Origin: JAYWAM01 sp043782425 | GTDB lineage: Bacteria > Pseudomonadota > Gammaproteobacteria > Burkholderiales > Usitatibacteraceae | Assembly (NCBI GenBank): GCA_043782425.1 | Contig: JAYWAM010000216.1 | Span: 1-5,141 of the forward strand | Direction of reading: 5' to 3' | DNA length: 5,141 bases | In this document: positions 1 to 5,141 of the stretch, piece by piece | How the letters are laid out: every line of letters starts with the position of its first letter | Numbering within the stretch: the stretch's first letter is position 1 | Position numbers and translations under genes: made by a program | Notes under the pieces: model-generated | The model's input: only the letters and a program-made list of their open reading frames with translations | Databases searched by the model: none | Told to the model about the DNA's origin: nothing

Positions 1-374
1 GGCGCGGCGCGATAACGTCCCTTGCCTTTTTTGTAAAAGTACATCGGACTGGCGTGCAGCTTGATGGCCACCGCCGCAGCTTCGGCGGGACTGGGGGCGT
101 GGCCGTAGTACTCGTTGGCGAGCGCCTCAAAACCAAACTCATCCGGTCCGCACACCTGCCACAGAAAATCGGCATCGATTTCTTCGCTGAGTTTTTGACC
201 TGCGGCGCTAAATTCAGCCAGCGTGCTGCGCTCGAAACGCAGCAGCACGTTAGAGGATTTGACCTTGCTGCGCTTGCCGCTTTGCGATTCGACTTGCAGC
301 GCACCACCGCTATCGGACAGCACCGCCCCGCACTTGAAACTGCCTTCTTCTTCATAGAACACGTTCTGGGTCAT
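1..374 (-). CDS. RNB-domain (RNase II/R family) exoribonuclease, N-terminal part, truncated by window edge
   Basis: This reading frame opens at the ATG at 374-372 and runs off the left edge, giving 124 residues with no stop. It begins MTQNVFYEEEGSFKCGAVLS, followed by a lysine/arginine-rich segment GKRSKVKSSNVLLRF (residues 33-47), an acidic/aromatic stretch DEFGFEALANEYYG in the middle, and MYFYKKGKGRYRAA at residues 111-124. I recognise this as the N-terminal region of the RNB-domain ribonucleases found in betaproteobacteria. Family members degrade RNA processively 3' to 5' in the cytoplasm, with metal-binding aspartates in the RNB domain, which would lie outside this window. The ribosome-binding site is weak (an AGG a few bases before the ATG). 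The start lies 38 bases after the esterase stop, so it is probably the last of the three visible genes in one transcript. The catalytic domain is not seen, so the identification rests on N-terminal resemblance alone. Confidence 0.72.
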   Translation of the reverse strand, partial: MTQNVFYEEEGSFKCGAVLSDSGGALQVESQSGKRSKVKSSNVLLRFERSTLAEFSAAGQKLSEEIDADFLWQVCGPDEFGFEALANEYYGHAPSPAEAAAVAIKLHASPMYFYKKGKGRYRAA

Positions 375-412
375 GGGGGCCTAGTGGAAAATGCTGAGTG
401 AAAGGCCCGCCA

Positions 413-985
413 TTATAGCTCCGCATATTCCACTATCTCGGGCAACAGTCTCTGCCACGACTGAAAGCCATGATTCCCGCCTTCTATCACCAACTGTTTT
501 GCGCCTTGATAGAACTTCACCGCTACTCGATAGTCGAGTGTCTCATCGCCGCTTTCAACCATCAGCCAATAGCGCGCCATGCGTTGCGGCGCCGTAACGG
601 CGAGCGCCTGCCACTCGGCAACATGTTGCTGCGTGAGATCGTACTTTTCCATGCTGTGAAAATTGACTTGCGCGCCGATATAAGCTGCAAGACCAATATG
701 CGCCGCCACGGCGGGATTGACCAGGATGGATTTGAAGCCGTATTTCTCCGTAAGATAAGTAGCATAAAAGCCGCCGAGCGAACTGCCGATCAAGGTGATG
801 TCGTCGGCACGGCTCGCGCCATATTTCGTTTCAATCTGACGCATGGCAAACGCGGGACGGTGATGCAAGGCGGGCGCATCGAAGGCATGCGTCTTTCCCA
901 ACTTGGTCAGATAGGCAAGCAACTGTTGCGCCTTGCCTGACGCCGGAGAGCTGTTGAAGCCGTGCAGATAAACAATGCGTTTCAT
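413..985 (-). CDS. yqiA: YqiA-like esterase (alpha/beta hydrolase, UPF0227 type)
   Basis: This is a complete 190-residue protein, the usual length for this small esterase family. The start MKRIVYLHGFNSSP matches the family opening, where the HGF turn (residues 8-10) contributes to the oxyanion hole. GSSLGG at 67-72 is the nucleophile elbow with Ser69 as the expected nucleophile. VNPAV (89-93), SGDETLDY (145-152, with the likely catalytic acid Asp147 or Asp151) and EGGNHGF (168-174, catalytic His172) follow in the expected order, so the triad is intact. E. coli YqiA is a cytoplasmic esterase acting on short acyl esters; the natural substrate is unknown. There is no signal peptide. It starts 10 bases after the acetyltransferase stop with only a weak ribosome-binding site, which suggests translational coupling, and ends 38 bases before the exoribonuclease gene. 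The family call is firm; the physiological role is not. Confidence 0.9.
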   Translation of the reverse strand: MKRIVYLHGFNSSPASGKAQQLLAYLTKLGKTHAFDAPALHHRPAFAMRQIETKYGASRADDITLIGSSLGGFYATYLTEKYGFKSILVNPAVAAHIGLAAYIGAQVNFHSMEKYDLTQQHVAEWQALAVTAPQRMARYWLMVESGDETLDYRVAVKFYQGAKQLVIEGGNHGFQSWQRLLPEIVEYAEL

Positions 986-995
986 AAAGCGATAC

Positions 996-1544
996 TCACG
1001 ATTTCGATGTTCGCAGTAGACCGTAGAGACTAGAGTCTGTTACTTCACCCTTTCTTTCCCAGCGTTGACGCAGCAACCCTTCCCTGACAAAACCCAGGCG
1101 CTCAAGGAGCCTGGCAGACGCGCAATTGCGTGGATCGATCTCGGCTTCGATCCGCCGCAGGCCGAGTTGCTCGAAGCCGAAAGCCACGAACGCGCTCATA
1201 GCCTCGTACATATAGCCGGCGCCCCAGAACTCGCGCGCCAATACATATCCTACCTCGGCTCTAGCGCTCAACTTTTCAAATCGAAACACCAGGCACGTTC
1301 CGATGACACGGCGCGTTTCCCGCTGCAAGATCACGAATTGGCCCGCATCGCCCGCAGCAAAGCGGGCTGCTGTGCGCTCGTACCAGGCCTCGCCATCGGA
1401 GAGGTCTCTCCAGCTTTCGTACGGCAGGTAGCGCGTGACCTCAGCGTTTGAGTTGACTTCAAGTAGCGACGGCAGGTCAGCCCTTTCCACCAAGCGAATT
1501 TTTAGGCGGCTGGTTTCAATTTCAGGAAGTGCTGGCAGAAACAT
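996..1544 (-). CDS. GNAT-family N-acetyltransferase (RimJ/RimL type)
   Basis: This is a complete 182-residue protein of the Acetyltransf_3 type, cytoplasmic, which would transfer an acetyl group from acetyl-CoA to a protein N-terminus, antibiotic or small amine. ETSRLKIRLVERADL (residues 10-24) is the typical first strand and turn. AEVGYVLAREFWGAGY (96-111) is the strand plus the acetyl-CoA pyrophosphate loop, here W-G-A-G-Y. The helix EAMSAFVAFGFEQLGLRRIEA follows, then DPRNCASARLLERLGFVREG (137-156), the motif-B region with the usual N-x-x-S and LGF signatures. The acceptor cannot be predicted. RimI, RimJ and RimL modify ribosomal proteins, but most relatives have other targets. The ATG at 1544 is chosen because the protein begins exactly where the family does, although no Shine-Dalgarno sequence precedes it. 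It is the first gene of a tight unit with the esterase and exoribonuclease. Confidence 0.88.
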   Translation of the reverse strand: MFLPALPEIETSRLKIRLVERADLPSLLEVNSNAEVTRYLPYESWRDLSDGEAWYERTAARFAAGDAGQFVILQRETRRVIGTCLVFRFEKLSARAEVGYVLAREFWGAGYMYEAMSAFVAFGFEQLGLRRIEAEIDPRNCASARLLERLGFVREGLLRQRWERKGEVTDSSLYGLLRTSKS

Positions 1545-1555
1545 ACAAGTCGCAA

Positions 1556-1584
1556 TATATAGAATTTAAGAGTGAAAATGTCCG
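1556..1584 (-). promoter_or_regulatory. Possible sigma70-type promoter of the acetyltransferase-esterase-RNase unit
   Basis: On the minus strand CGGACA (1584-1579) and TATATA (1561-1556) are separated by 17 bases. Each matches four of six consensus positions. The -10 box ends 11 bases before the acetyltransferase ATG, so a transcript started here would have a leader of only a few bases, consistent with the missing ribosome-binding site. The -35 box overlaps the hairpin of the upstream gene's presumed terminator. This is an inference from a weak motif match; an A/T-rich stretch can give such a match by chance. Confidence 0.3.
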
Positions 1585-1610
1585 GCAGGCAAAGCAACCA
1601 TACCCGCCGG
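1571..1610 (-). terminator. Probable intrinsic terminator after the DsrE-like gene
   Basis: Seventeen bases beyond the stop of the DsrE-like gene the minus strand reads CCGGCGGG, a 13-base loop, then CCTGCCGG, giving an 8-base-pair stem with one G-U wobble. This is followed by ACATTTTCACT, a short and imperfect U-tract. Placement directly after the stop and the GC-rich stem favour a terminator. The U-tract is poor, so termination may be partial. Confidence 0.45.
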
Positions 1611-1626
1611 GCAGTGTGATGCTAGC

Positions 1627-2202
1627 TTATTTTTTGTGCAGATCGGCCTTGTTGAGCTCGCTGATCGGCGGCGTTGGCATGGTTGCGCCGACTGCATTGA
1701 GCGAGTAGCCCTTGGCCTGCCAGTACGCAAGCGCGTAGGGGCCGGCCGGCACTACCGTGACGAAGCCGTGCAAGTCTTCAGGCGTGATGCCCTGGATCGC
1801 TGCGGCGTTGCGGCACACTTCGAATTTCACGCCTTGTTTGGCGAAGCTGGCGGCGCGGTCAACGATATCTTTGTATTTGGCGTAATTGCGTTTGTCAAAT
1901 ACCACGACTTCAGGCCCGTGGGTGACGATGACCACTTTGATCGGATCGATTTCCTTGGGGCCATATTCGCTGGTGGCCTTGAGCAAGGCATTGACGTTGT
2001 TGAACACCATGCCCACCGCCTTGGGATCGATGAAGTTAAAGTCCCATACCACGCGCAGTTGTTTGATGCTGTCGATGTCGGCGTAAGCTGCGAACTTGGA
2101 CGTCCCATACGGTGCATCGGCGGATTGCGCAAGCGCGCCACCTGCGGCTGCGAGCGATAAGGCCAGCACGGAAAATGTCTTGCTGAAATTGGATAACTTC
2201 AT
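1627..2202 (-). CDS. Secreted DsrE/DsrF-like family protein (COG1416-type)
   Basis: The protein has 191 residues from the ATG at 2202, chosen over an ATG 18 bases upstream because AGAAGAGGGGA sits just ahead of it and because the N-terminus then becomes a proper signal peptide: MKLSNFSKTF, a hydrophobic core VLALSLAAAGGA, and a likely cleavage after ALA at residue 25. The mature part contains DIDSIKQLRVVWDFNF, then VGMVFNNVNALLKA, VVIVTHGPEVVVF (about 90-102), a helix region, GVKFEVCRNAA with the only cysteine, Cys130, and a C-terminal GFVTVVPAGPYALAYWQAKGY. This is the Rossmann-like DsrE fold with the cysteine where sulfur-carrying relatives have theirs. DsrE and TusD proteins relay persulfide in the cytoplasm; exported versions are poorly characterised. 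No sox, dsr or other sulfur gene is visible nearby, so a role in sulfur transfer is inference. The fold call is good; the function is unknown. Confidence 0.82.
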   Translation of the reverse strand: MKLSNFSKTFSVLALSLAAAGGALAQSADAPYGTSKFAAYADIDSIKQLRVVWDFNFIDPKAVGMVFNNVNALLKATSEYGPKEIDPIKVVIVTHGPEVVVFDKRNYAKYKDIVDRAASFAKQGVKFEVCRNAAAIQGITPEDLHGFVTVVPAGPYALAYWQAKGYSLNAVGATMPTPPISELNKADLHKK

Positions 2203-2205
2203 AGT

Positions 2206-2213
2206 CCCCTCTT
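2206..2213 (-). promoter_or_regulatory. Strong ribosome-binding site of the DsrE-like gene (decides its start)
   Basis: On the minus strand AGAGGGGA lies a few bases before the ATG at 2202. The alternative ATG at 2220 has no comparable site and would put six extra residues (MQEEGT) before the signal peptide. This supports 2202 as the start. Confidence 0.7.
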
Positions 2214-2228
2214 CTTGCAATGCGGCGA

Positions 2229-2259
2229 ATCATGGCGACGCCGCTACGCCTGTTGTCAA
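2229..2259 (-). promoter_or_regulatory. Possible promoter of the DsrE-like gene
   Basis: A perfect -35 hexamer TTGACA lies at 2259-2254 on the minus strand. The best -10 candidate is CATGAT (2234-2229, four of six matches), but the spacer is 19 bases, longer than ideal. It would give a leader of roughly 20 bases carrying the strong ribosome-binding site. The position in the 124-base gap after the transporter gene is sensible; the -10 is the weak point. Confidence 0.35.
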
Positions 2260-2314
2260 ACACTACGAAAGAAATTCAGTTCGAAGCCATTGTCTGCCGG
2301 GAACATAAAGTATG

Positions 2315-2327
2315 AGATTGCCAATCT
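2315..2327. repeat. 13-base palindrome at the end of the MFS gene
   Basis: AGATTG and CAATCT are perfect inverted six-base arms around a single central base. The last base overlaps the transporter's stop codon. With a one-base centre it is a poor RNA hairpin and has no following U-tract, so it is not a convincing terminator. It could be a protein-binding site ahead of the DsrE-like gene, or chance. Confidence 0.35.
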
Positions 2328-3649
2328 TACTCCTGCCCCTTCAACTCGCGCAGGGTTTGCCGATACGGCTTCAAGCCCGCTGCGAGCAACGATATCGCCG
2401 CGAGATTTGCAATGGTAACGACGATTAGCATAGACCACTTGAGCGCGAGATCATTGGCGAACACATAGTCGGTCACCAGGGCAACGGCGGTCGGCCCGAC
2501 ACCGAGACCGATCAAGTTGACGATAAACAGATATACGGCGGAAGTTTGGCCGCGCATCTGGTTGGGGACGATTTCCAGAATCGCTGCGGGCGCTGCGCCG
2601 AAAGGCATGCTCAGCGCAAACACCGTCGGCGCCATCAACACAGCGGCGAGCGTGCCGCTGCCCGCCAGCAGATAGACGCTACAGACGATGGCGACACTCG
2701 CCGCACAAATGCCTACACGCAGCGCCGCGTCGCTCTTGCCTTGACGCAGCCAGCGATCAGTGAGCCAGCCGCCGAACAAAATACCCAGACAGCCGAACAC
2801 CATCACCATCAGGCCGTACATGATGCCGACCTTACCGGCCTCCCAATTGAAGGTGCGGATGAAAAAACTCGGCACCCAGGCAGACGTGCCATACGAGCCG
2901 AACGCGATCATTGCGAAGCCCAGGTTATGGCACAACACGGTGCGGCGGTTTTGCCACAGGTATGCGACCACAGCGCCAAACGGCGCCTGGCTAGAGGATA
3001 AGCCGACACCCACGCGCGGCGGCTCGCGCACCAGCAGAAACGCGAGACTGAATACGATGCCGCTGCCGCCGAGCACAAAGAACACCAGTTGCCACGGACG
3101 AACATCGCCGATCAGCGGCAGCGTCACCGCGCCCTGCGCTACAGCGTACTGAATCACCAGGCCGCCGAGCAAAAAGGCGATGCCCGAGCCAAGGAAAATT
3201 CCCATCGAGTAGACGCTGATAGCGGTGGCGCGGCGCTCGGGAGGGAAATAGTCGGCGATCATCGAATACGCGGCCGGGGAAAGTGTCGCCTCACCCACGC
3301 CGACACCGATGCGAAACAAAAACAATTGCCAATACGAATGCGCCAGCCCGCACAGCGAAGTCATGAGGCTCCAGACCACCACGCCGGATGTGATCAAGCC
3401 GCGACGGCTCCACCTATCGGCCAACCTGCCCAGCGGGATGCCGAGAATGGTGTAGAAAATGGCAAACGAAAAACCCATCAGCAAACTCATCTGCGTATCG
3501 CTGATGCCAAGATCGCGACGAATCGGCCCGACCAGCAAATTCAAAATCTGGCGGTCTACAAAGGAAAACACATAGGCGACCATCAAGATCGCCACCACCA
3601 TCCAGGGATAGGCCATCGACTTCGTGCTTGCGCTCGCGGTTGCATGCAT
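2327..3649 (-). CDS. MFS transporter, Spinster-like
   Basis: This is a complete 440-residue inner-membrane protein with the hydrophobic pattern of a 12-helix major facilitator. Helix 1 ends in FSFVDRQIL (28-36), a signature of Spinster-like and related MFS proteins. GIPLGRLADRWSRRG (70-84) is motif A in the loop between helices 2 and 3. RIGVGVGEA (113-121) is the charged helix-4 motif, and YFPPERRATA (133-142) follows helix 5. The halves are joined by a cytoplasmic linker near 208-230 (REPPRVGVG onward). GGWLTDRW (293-300) is the second-half copy of motif A, and VPNQMRGQTSAVY is the helix-10/11 region. Known relatives carry varied organic compounds including lipids, sugar acids and aromatic or steroid-derived acids; the substrate here cannot be read from sequence. 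The ATG at 3649 has a strong ribosome-binding site (AAGGGGAG, eight bases ahead). The spacers on each side suggest it is transcribed as its own unit or by readthrough from the dehydrogenase gene. Confidence 0.88.
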   Translation of the reverse strand: MHATASASTKSMAYPWMVVAILMVAYVFSFVDRQILNLLVGPIRRDLGISDTQMSLLMGFSFAIFYTILGIPLGRLADRWSRRGLITSGVVVWSLMTSLCGLAHSYWQLFLFRIGVGVGEATLSPAAYSMIADYFPPERRATAISVYSMGIFLGSGIAFLLGGLVIQYAVAQGAVTLPLIGDVRPWQLVFFVLGGSGIVFSLAFLLVREPPRVGVGLSSSQAPFGAVVAYLWQNRRTVLCHNLGFAMIAFGSYGTSAWVPSFFIRTFNWEAGKVGIMYGLMVMVFGCLGILFGGWLTDRWLRQGKSDAALRVGICAASVAIVCSVYLLAGSGTLAAVLMAPTVFALSMPFGAAPAAILEIVPNQMRGQTSAVYLFIVNLIGLGVGPTAVALVTDYVFANDLALKWSMLIVVTIANLAAISLLAAGLKPYRQTLRELKGQE

Positions 3650-3657
3650 GCGTTTTG

Positions 3658-3667
3658 CTCCCCTTTA
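3658..3667 (-). promoter_or_regulatory. Ribosome-binding site of the MFS gene
   Basis: AAAGGGGAG on the minus strand is spaced eight bases from the ATG at 3649. A second, overlapping ATG at 3645 is in another frame and gives no long protein, so the site supports 3649. Confidence 0.7.
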
Positions 3668-3674
3668 CAAACCT

Positions 3675-3697
3675 AGTCCGTTACTCAATAACGCACT
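3675..3697. repeat. Imperfect 23-base inverted repeat in the MFS leader
   Basis: On the plus strand the arms AGTCCGTTA and TAACGCACT pair over nine positions with one C/C mismatch around a five-base centre (CTCAA). The repeat ends about eight bases upstream of the MFS ribosome-binding site and lies downstream of the candidate -10 box. It could be a repressor operator (the length suits a dimeric regulator) or a leader hairpin. No regulator gene is present in the window to match it. Confidence 0.4.
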
Positions 3698-3855
3698 TTT
3701 CCGCCCGCGCCTATTATGGAAATATCGGCGAAATAAGAGCCGCGATATAAGTGCCCATCATCCAAGGTGGTGTAGAAAATCTTGCGCCCTGCCACACCGC
3801 ATTGCTTATTCACACTATCGAAACAGGCTTGGGCGCCGTCCTTGAATTCCTTGAC
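3685..3855 (-). pseudogene. Remnant of an ABC transporter periplasmic substrate-binding protein (branched-chain amino acid/type-1 PBP like)
   Basis: Just past the stop of the glutamate dehydrogenase gene, and in the same frame, the minus strand can be read for 57 codons to a TGA at 3687-3685 with no plausible start codon. The part from 3855 to about 3754 reads EFKDGAQACFDSVNK, then QCGVAGRKI and, after a few residues, LDDG. This is the pattern of the first helix and second strand of LivK-like type-1 binding proteins, which usually read roughly F-x-x-G-A-x-x-x-F-D-x-V-N-x-x-G-G-V-x-G-R-K-I with DDG about seven residues on. A Cys stands where the first Gly of GGV is expected. There is no signal peptide, no upstream sequence of the gene and no recognisable continuation after LDDG. 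I infer a deletion-derived fragment. The main alternative is chance resemblance in a short frame. Confidence 0.55.
3713..3718 (-). promoter_or_regulatory. Possible -10 box for the MFS gene
   Basis: CATAAT on the minus strand matches five of six consensus positions, about 63 bases before the ATG. I find no good -35 hexamer at 15-19 bases upstream, so if real it may depend on an activator or be weak. It sits inside the decayed reading frame described separately. Confidence 0.25.
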
Positions 3856-3861
3856 AGCGCG

Positions 3862-5141
3862 TCACGCCAACCCGCGCAACTCGCGCAACACTACGCTTAA
3901 CATCGCTAAATCGAGCGTCGGCCCGGCCTTGAGGTCGGTCACCATTTCTTTCAAGCGCGCCAGCGGTAAAGTATTGAGCTGCTCCCAGGCCGCGAGCATG
4001 GTTTCGGCAGCGTTTTTGCCGGGCGAAAGTTTCACAACACCGCTCGTCAGCAAGCGTTGCAGGCTAGACAGATCGTCGCGCATGGCATTGCGCGCCAGGG
4101 CCTGCCAATGGGAATCGGTAGGTAGCGCGCTTACCTGATTGGCGAACCAGCGTATCTCCAGCTTTCCAACCAGCGCGAAGTAAATTGTTGCGACCAGATC
4201 AACGCTGTGTTGGCTTTCGGTGGCGACTTCGACTATATCGAGCACGGCATAGAGCGCATCGAGGCTCGCCACTTGTTCGGCAATATCAGCAGGAATGCCG
4301 GCGGCCTGTAACTTTGCTTGTTGTGCGCTGAGCGCTTCGAGATCGTTGGGGTTGAGCAGCGAGCGCAGCTTGCTGCGCAACGCAGCGACGCCAGGCTGAA
4401 AAAATTCGATCACTTTGGTGATTGGCAGTTTTTCGCGGCGGCGGCGCAAAAACCACAAGACAGCACGCAACACCAGACGCCCGGCGTCGATGAGCATTTC
4501 GTTTTGCACCTGTGCGGGCACTTTGTTATCGAGCGCCTCGATCTCACCCCACAGCGGCGTGAAGCCGAAAATGTCGCGCACCAGGATGTAGGCGCGCACC
4601 ACCTCGTGCGCCGCTGCGCCGGTTTCTTCGCGCATGCGATGTACGAACACGCTGCCGACGTGATTAATCATGCTGTTGGCCACCACGGTCGAAATAATTT
4701 CGCGCTTCAGCGGATGACGTACCATGATTTCCTTGTAGCGCGCGCGCAGCGCCTGGGGGAAATAGTCGATCAGAGCCTGGTCTACGTAATCGTCGTCCAC
4801 CAGATCGGAGGCAACCAATTCATCAAACAACTGCATCTTGCTGTAAGCCAGCAACACGGCGCGCTCCGGCGAGGTGAGCCCCTGTTTGGCGGCGCGGCGT
4901 TGGGCGAGTTGCTCGTCAGTAGGTAAATATTCCACGGCGCGCATCAGGCGGCCGCTTTTTTCCAACTGGCGGATAAAGCGCGTCTGGGCATCGAGCAATT
5001 TATCACCGCGCACACCTGACACCGACAACGATTGCGTCTGGTAATAATTATCCGCCAGCACCAACTGGGCGACCTCGCCGGTCATTTGCGCCAGCAGCGC
5101 GTTGCGTTGCGCTTCAGTCAGATCGCCATCAGCGGAGACGA
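3862..5141 (-). CDS. Large NAD-dependent glutamate dehydrogenase (GDH2/Bac_GDH type), C-terminal part, truncated by window edge
   Basis: The frame enters from the right edge and ends at the TGA at 3864-3862, giving about 426 codons of a protein that is normally around 1,600 residues. An internal ATG at 5085 is not the start, because coding sequence continues upstream (SADGDLTEAQRNALLAQ, then MTGEVAQLVLADNYYQTQSLS). Other recognisable blocks are LTSPERAVLLAYSKM, PLKREIISTVVANSMINHVG (about 4713-4654) and TGAAAHEVVRAYILVRDIFG, all typical of the C-terminal region of bacterial 180-kDa-type GDHs, plus the usual ending LAMLSVVLRELRGLA. The enzyme oxidatively deaminates glutamate to 2-oxoglutarate and ammonia with NAD, in the cytoplasm, chiefly for amino-acid catabolism. 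The nucleotide-binding and active-site residues lie upstream, outside the window. The C-terminus looks intact, so the remnant immediately behind it did not disrupt the gene. No clear terminator follows. Confidence 0.92.
   Translation of the reverse strand, partial: VSADGDLTEAQRNALLAQMTGEVAQLVLADNYYQTQSLSVSGVRGDKLLDAQTRFIRQLEKSGRLMRAVEYLPTDEQLAQRRAAKQGLTSPERAVLLAYSKMQLFDELVASDLVDDDYVDQALIDYFPQALRARYKEIMVRHPLKREIISTVVANSMINHVGSVFVHRMREETGAAAHEVVRAYILVRDIFGFTPLWGEIEALDNKVPAQVQNEMLIDAGRLVLRAVLWFLRRRREKLPITKVIEFFQPGVAALRSKLRSLLNPNDLEALSAQQAKLQAAGIPADIAEQVASLDALYAVLDIVEVATESQHSVDLVATIYFALVGKLEIRWFANQVSALPTDSHWQALARNAMRDDLSSLQRLLTSGVVKLSPGKNAAETMLAAWEQLNTLPLARLKEMVTDLKAGPTLDLAMLSVVLRELRGLA

Noticed and set aside
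54..401. Plus-strand open frame of 115 codons at the left edge
   Set aside because: The opposite strand encodes the recognisable N-terminus of an RNB exoribonuclease in a consistent operon order.
470..940. Plus-strand open frame of 156 codons
   Set aside because: It lies opposite the YqiA-like esterase, whose catalytic motifs are intact. The plus-strand translation shows no recognisable family and no ribosome-binding site.
1636..2160. Plus-strand open frame of 174 codons
   Set aside because: Antisense shadow of the DsrE-like gene, rich in His, Asp and Arg as expected from reversed codons, with no family resemblance.
2203..2220. Upstream ATG as start of the DsrE-like gene
   Set aside because: It lacks its own ribosome-binding site, and the strong AGAGGGGA lies between it and the better start at 2202. 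The extension would put acidic residues before the signal peptide.
2546..3676. Several plus-strand open frames (151 and 195 codons among them)
   Set aside because: All are antisense to the MFS gene, with the low-complexity His/Gln/Arg composition typical of shadow frames over membrane-protein genes.
3851..3856. Plus-strand TTGACA, a perfect -35 hexamer
   Set aside because: No plus-strand gene or suitable -10 follows, and it falls within the remnant frame behind the dehydrogenase.
4318..4926. Plus-strand open frame of 202 codons
   Set aside because: Antisense to the glutamate dehydrogenase C-terminus, which has strong family similarity; the plus frame has none.
5083..5085. ATG as a possible start of the glutamate dehydrogenase segment
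   Set aside because: Family-like coding sequence continues upstream without a stop to the window edge, so this Met is internal.
1..5141. CRISPR array, tRNA or rRNA genes, insertion sequences, phage or defence genes
   Set aside because: No regularly spaced repeats, cloverleaf-like segments, transposase motifs or terminal inverted repeats were seen on either strand.

Overview
The window (about 5.1 kb, moderately GC-rich) looks like ordinary chromosome from a proteobacterium, most likely a betaproteobacterium. The reasons are protein resemblance rather than a marker gene: a large NAD-type glutamate dehydrogenase, an RNB-family exonuclease with the N-terminus I associate with betaproteobacterial members, and a YqiA-type esterase directly upstream of it. 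The species cannot be fixed from this sequence. Every credible gene is on the minus strand, so the biological reading order runs from high to low coordinates. All sizeable plus-strand ORFs are shadows of minus-strand genes.

Reading order. (1) 5141-3862: the C-terminal ~426 codons of a large NAD-dependent glutamate dehydrogenase; its start and catalytic core lie outside the window. (2) 3861-3650: a 212-base spacer that is not empty. It carries a short, startless, in-frame remnant resembling part of a branched-chain-amino-acid-type ABC transporter substrate-binding protein, then a possible promoter, an imperfect 23-base inverted repeat and the ribosome-binding site of the next gene. (3) 3649-2327: a complete 12-helix-type MFS transporter of the Spinster-like kind. 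(4) 2326-2203: a 124-base spacer with a small palindrome, a consensus -35 box and a strong ribosome-binding site. (5) 2202-1627: a secreted DsrE/DsrF-like protein with a signal peptide and a single cysteine, followed by a probable terminator that overlaps the possible promoter of the next unit. (6) 1544-1: a tight three-gene unit of GNAT acetyltransferase (RimJ/RimL type), YqiA-like esterase and the 5' end of an RNB-domain exoribonuclease, with gaps of 10 and 38 bases, likely co-transcribed.

The genes do not form one obvious pathway: amino-acid catabolism, transport of an unknown substrate, a possible periplasmic sulfur-linked protein, and a housekeeping hydrolase/acetyltransferase/RNase unit. 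I see no mobile element, CRISPR array, tRNA, rRNA or defence system, and no convincing evidence of a novel multi-gene system. The most interesting items are the transporter-gene remnant behind the dehydrogenase, the inverted repeat ahead of the MFS gene, the secreted single-cysteine DsrE-like protein, and the acetyltransferase start with no ribosome-binding site. No stretch over 300 bases lacks a gene.
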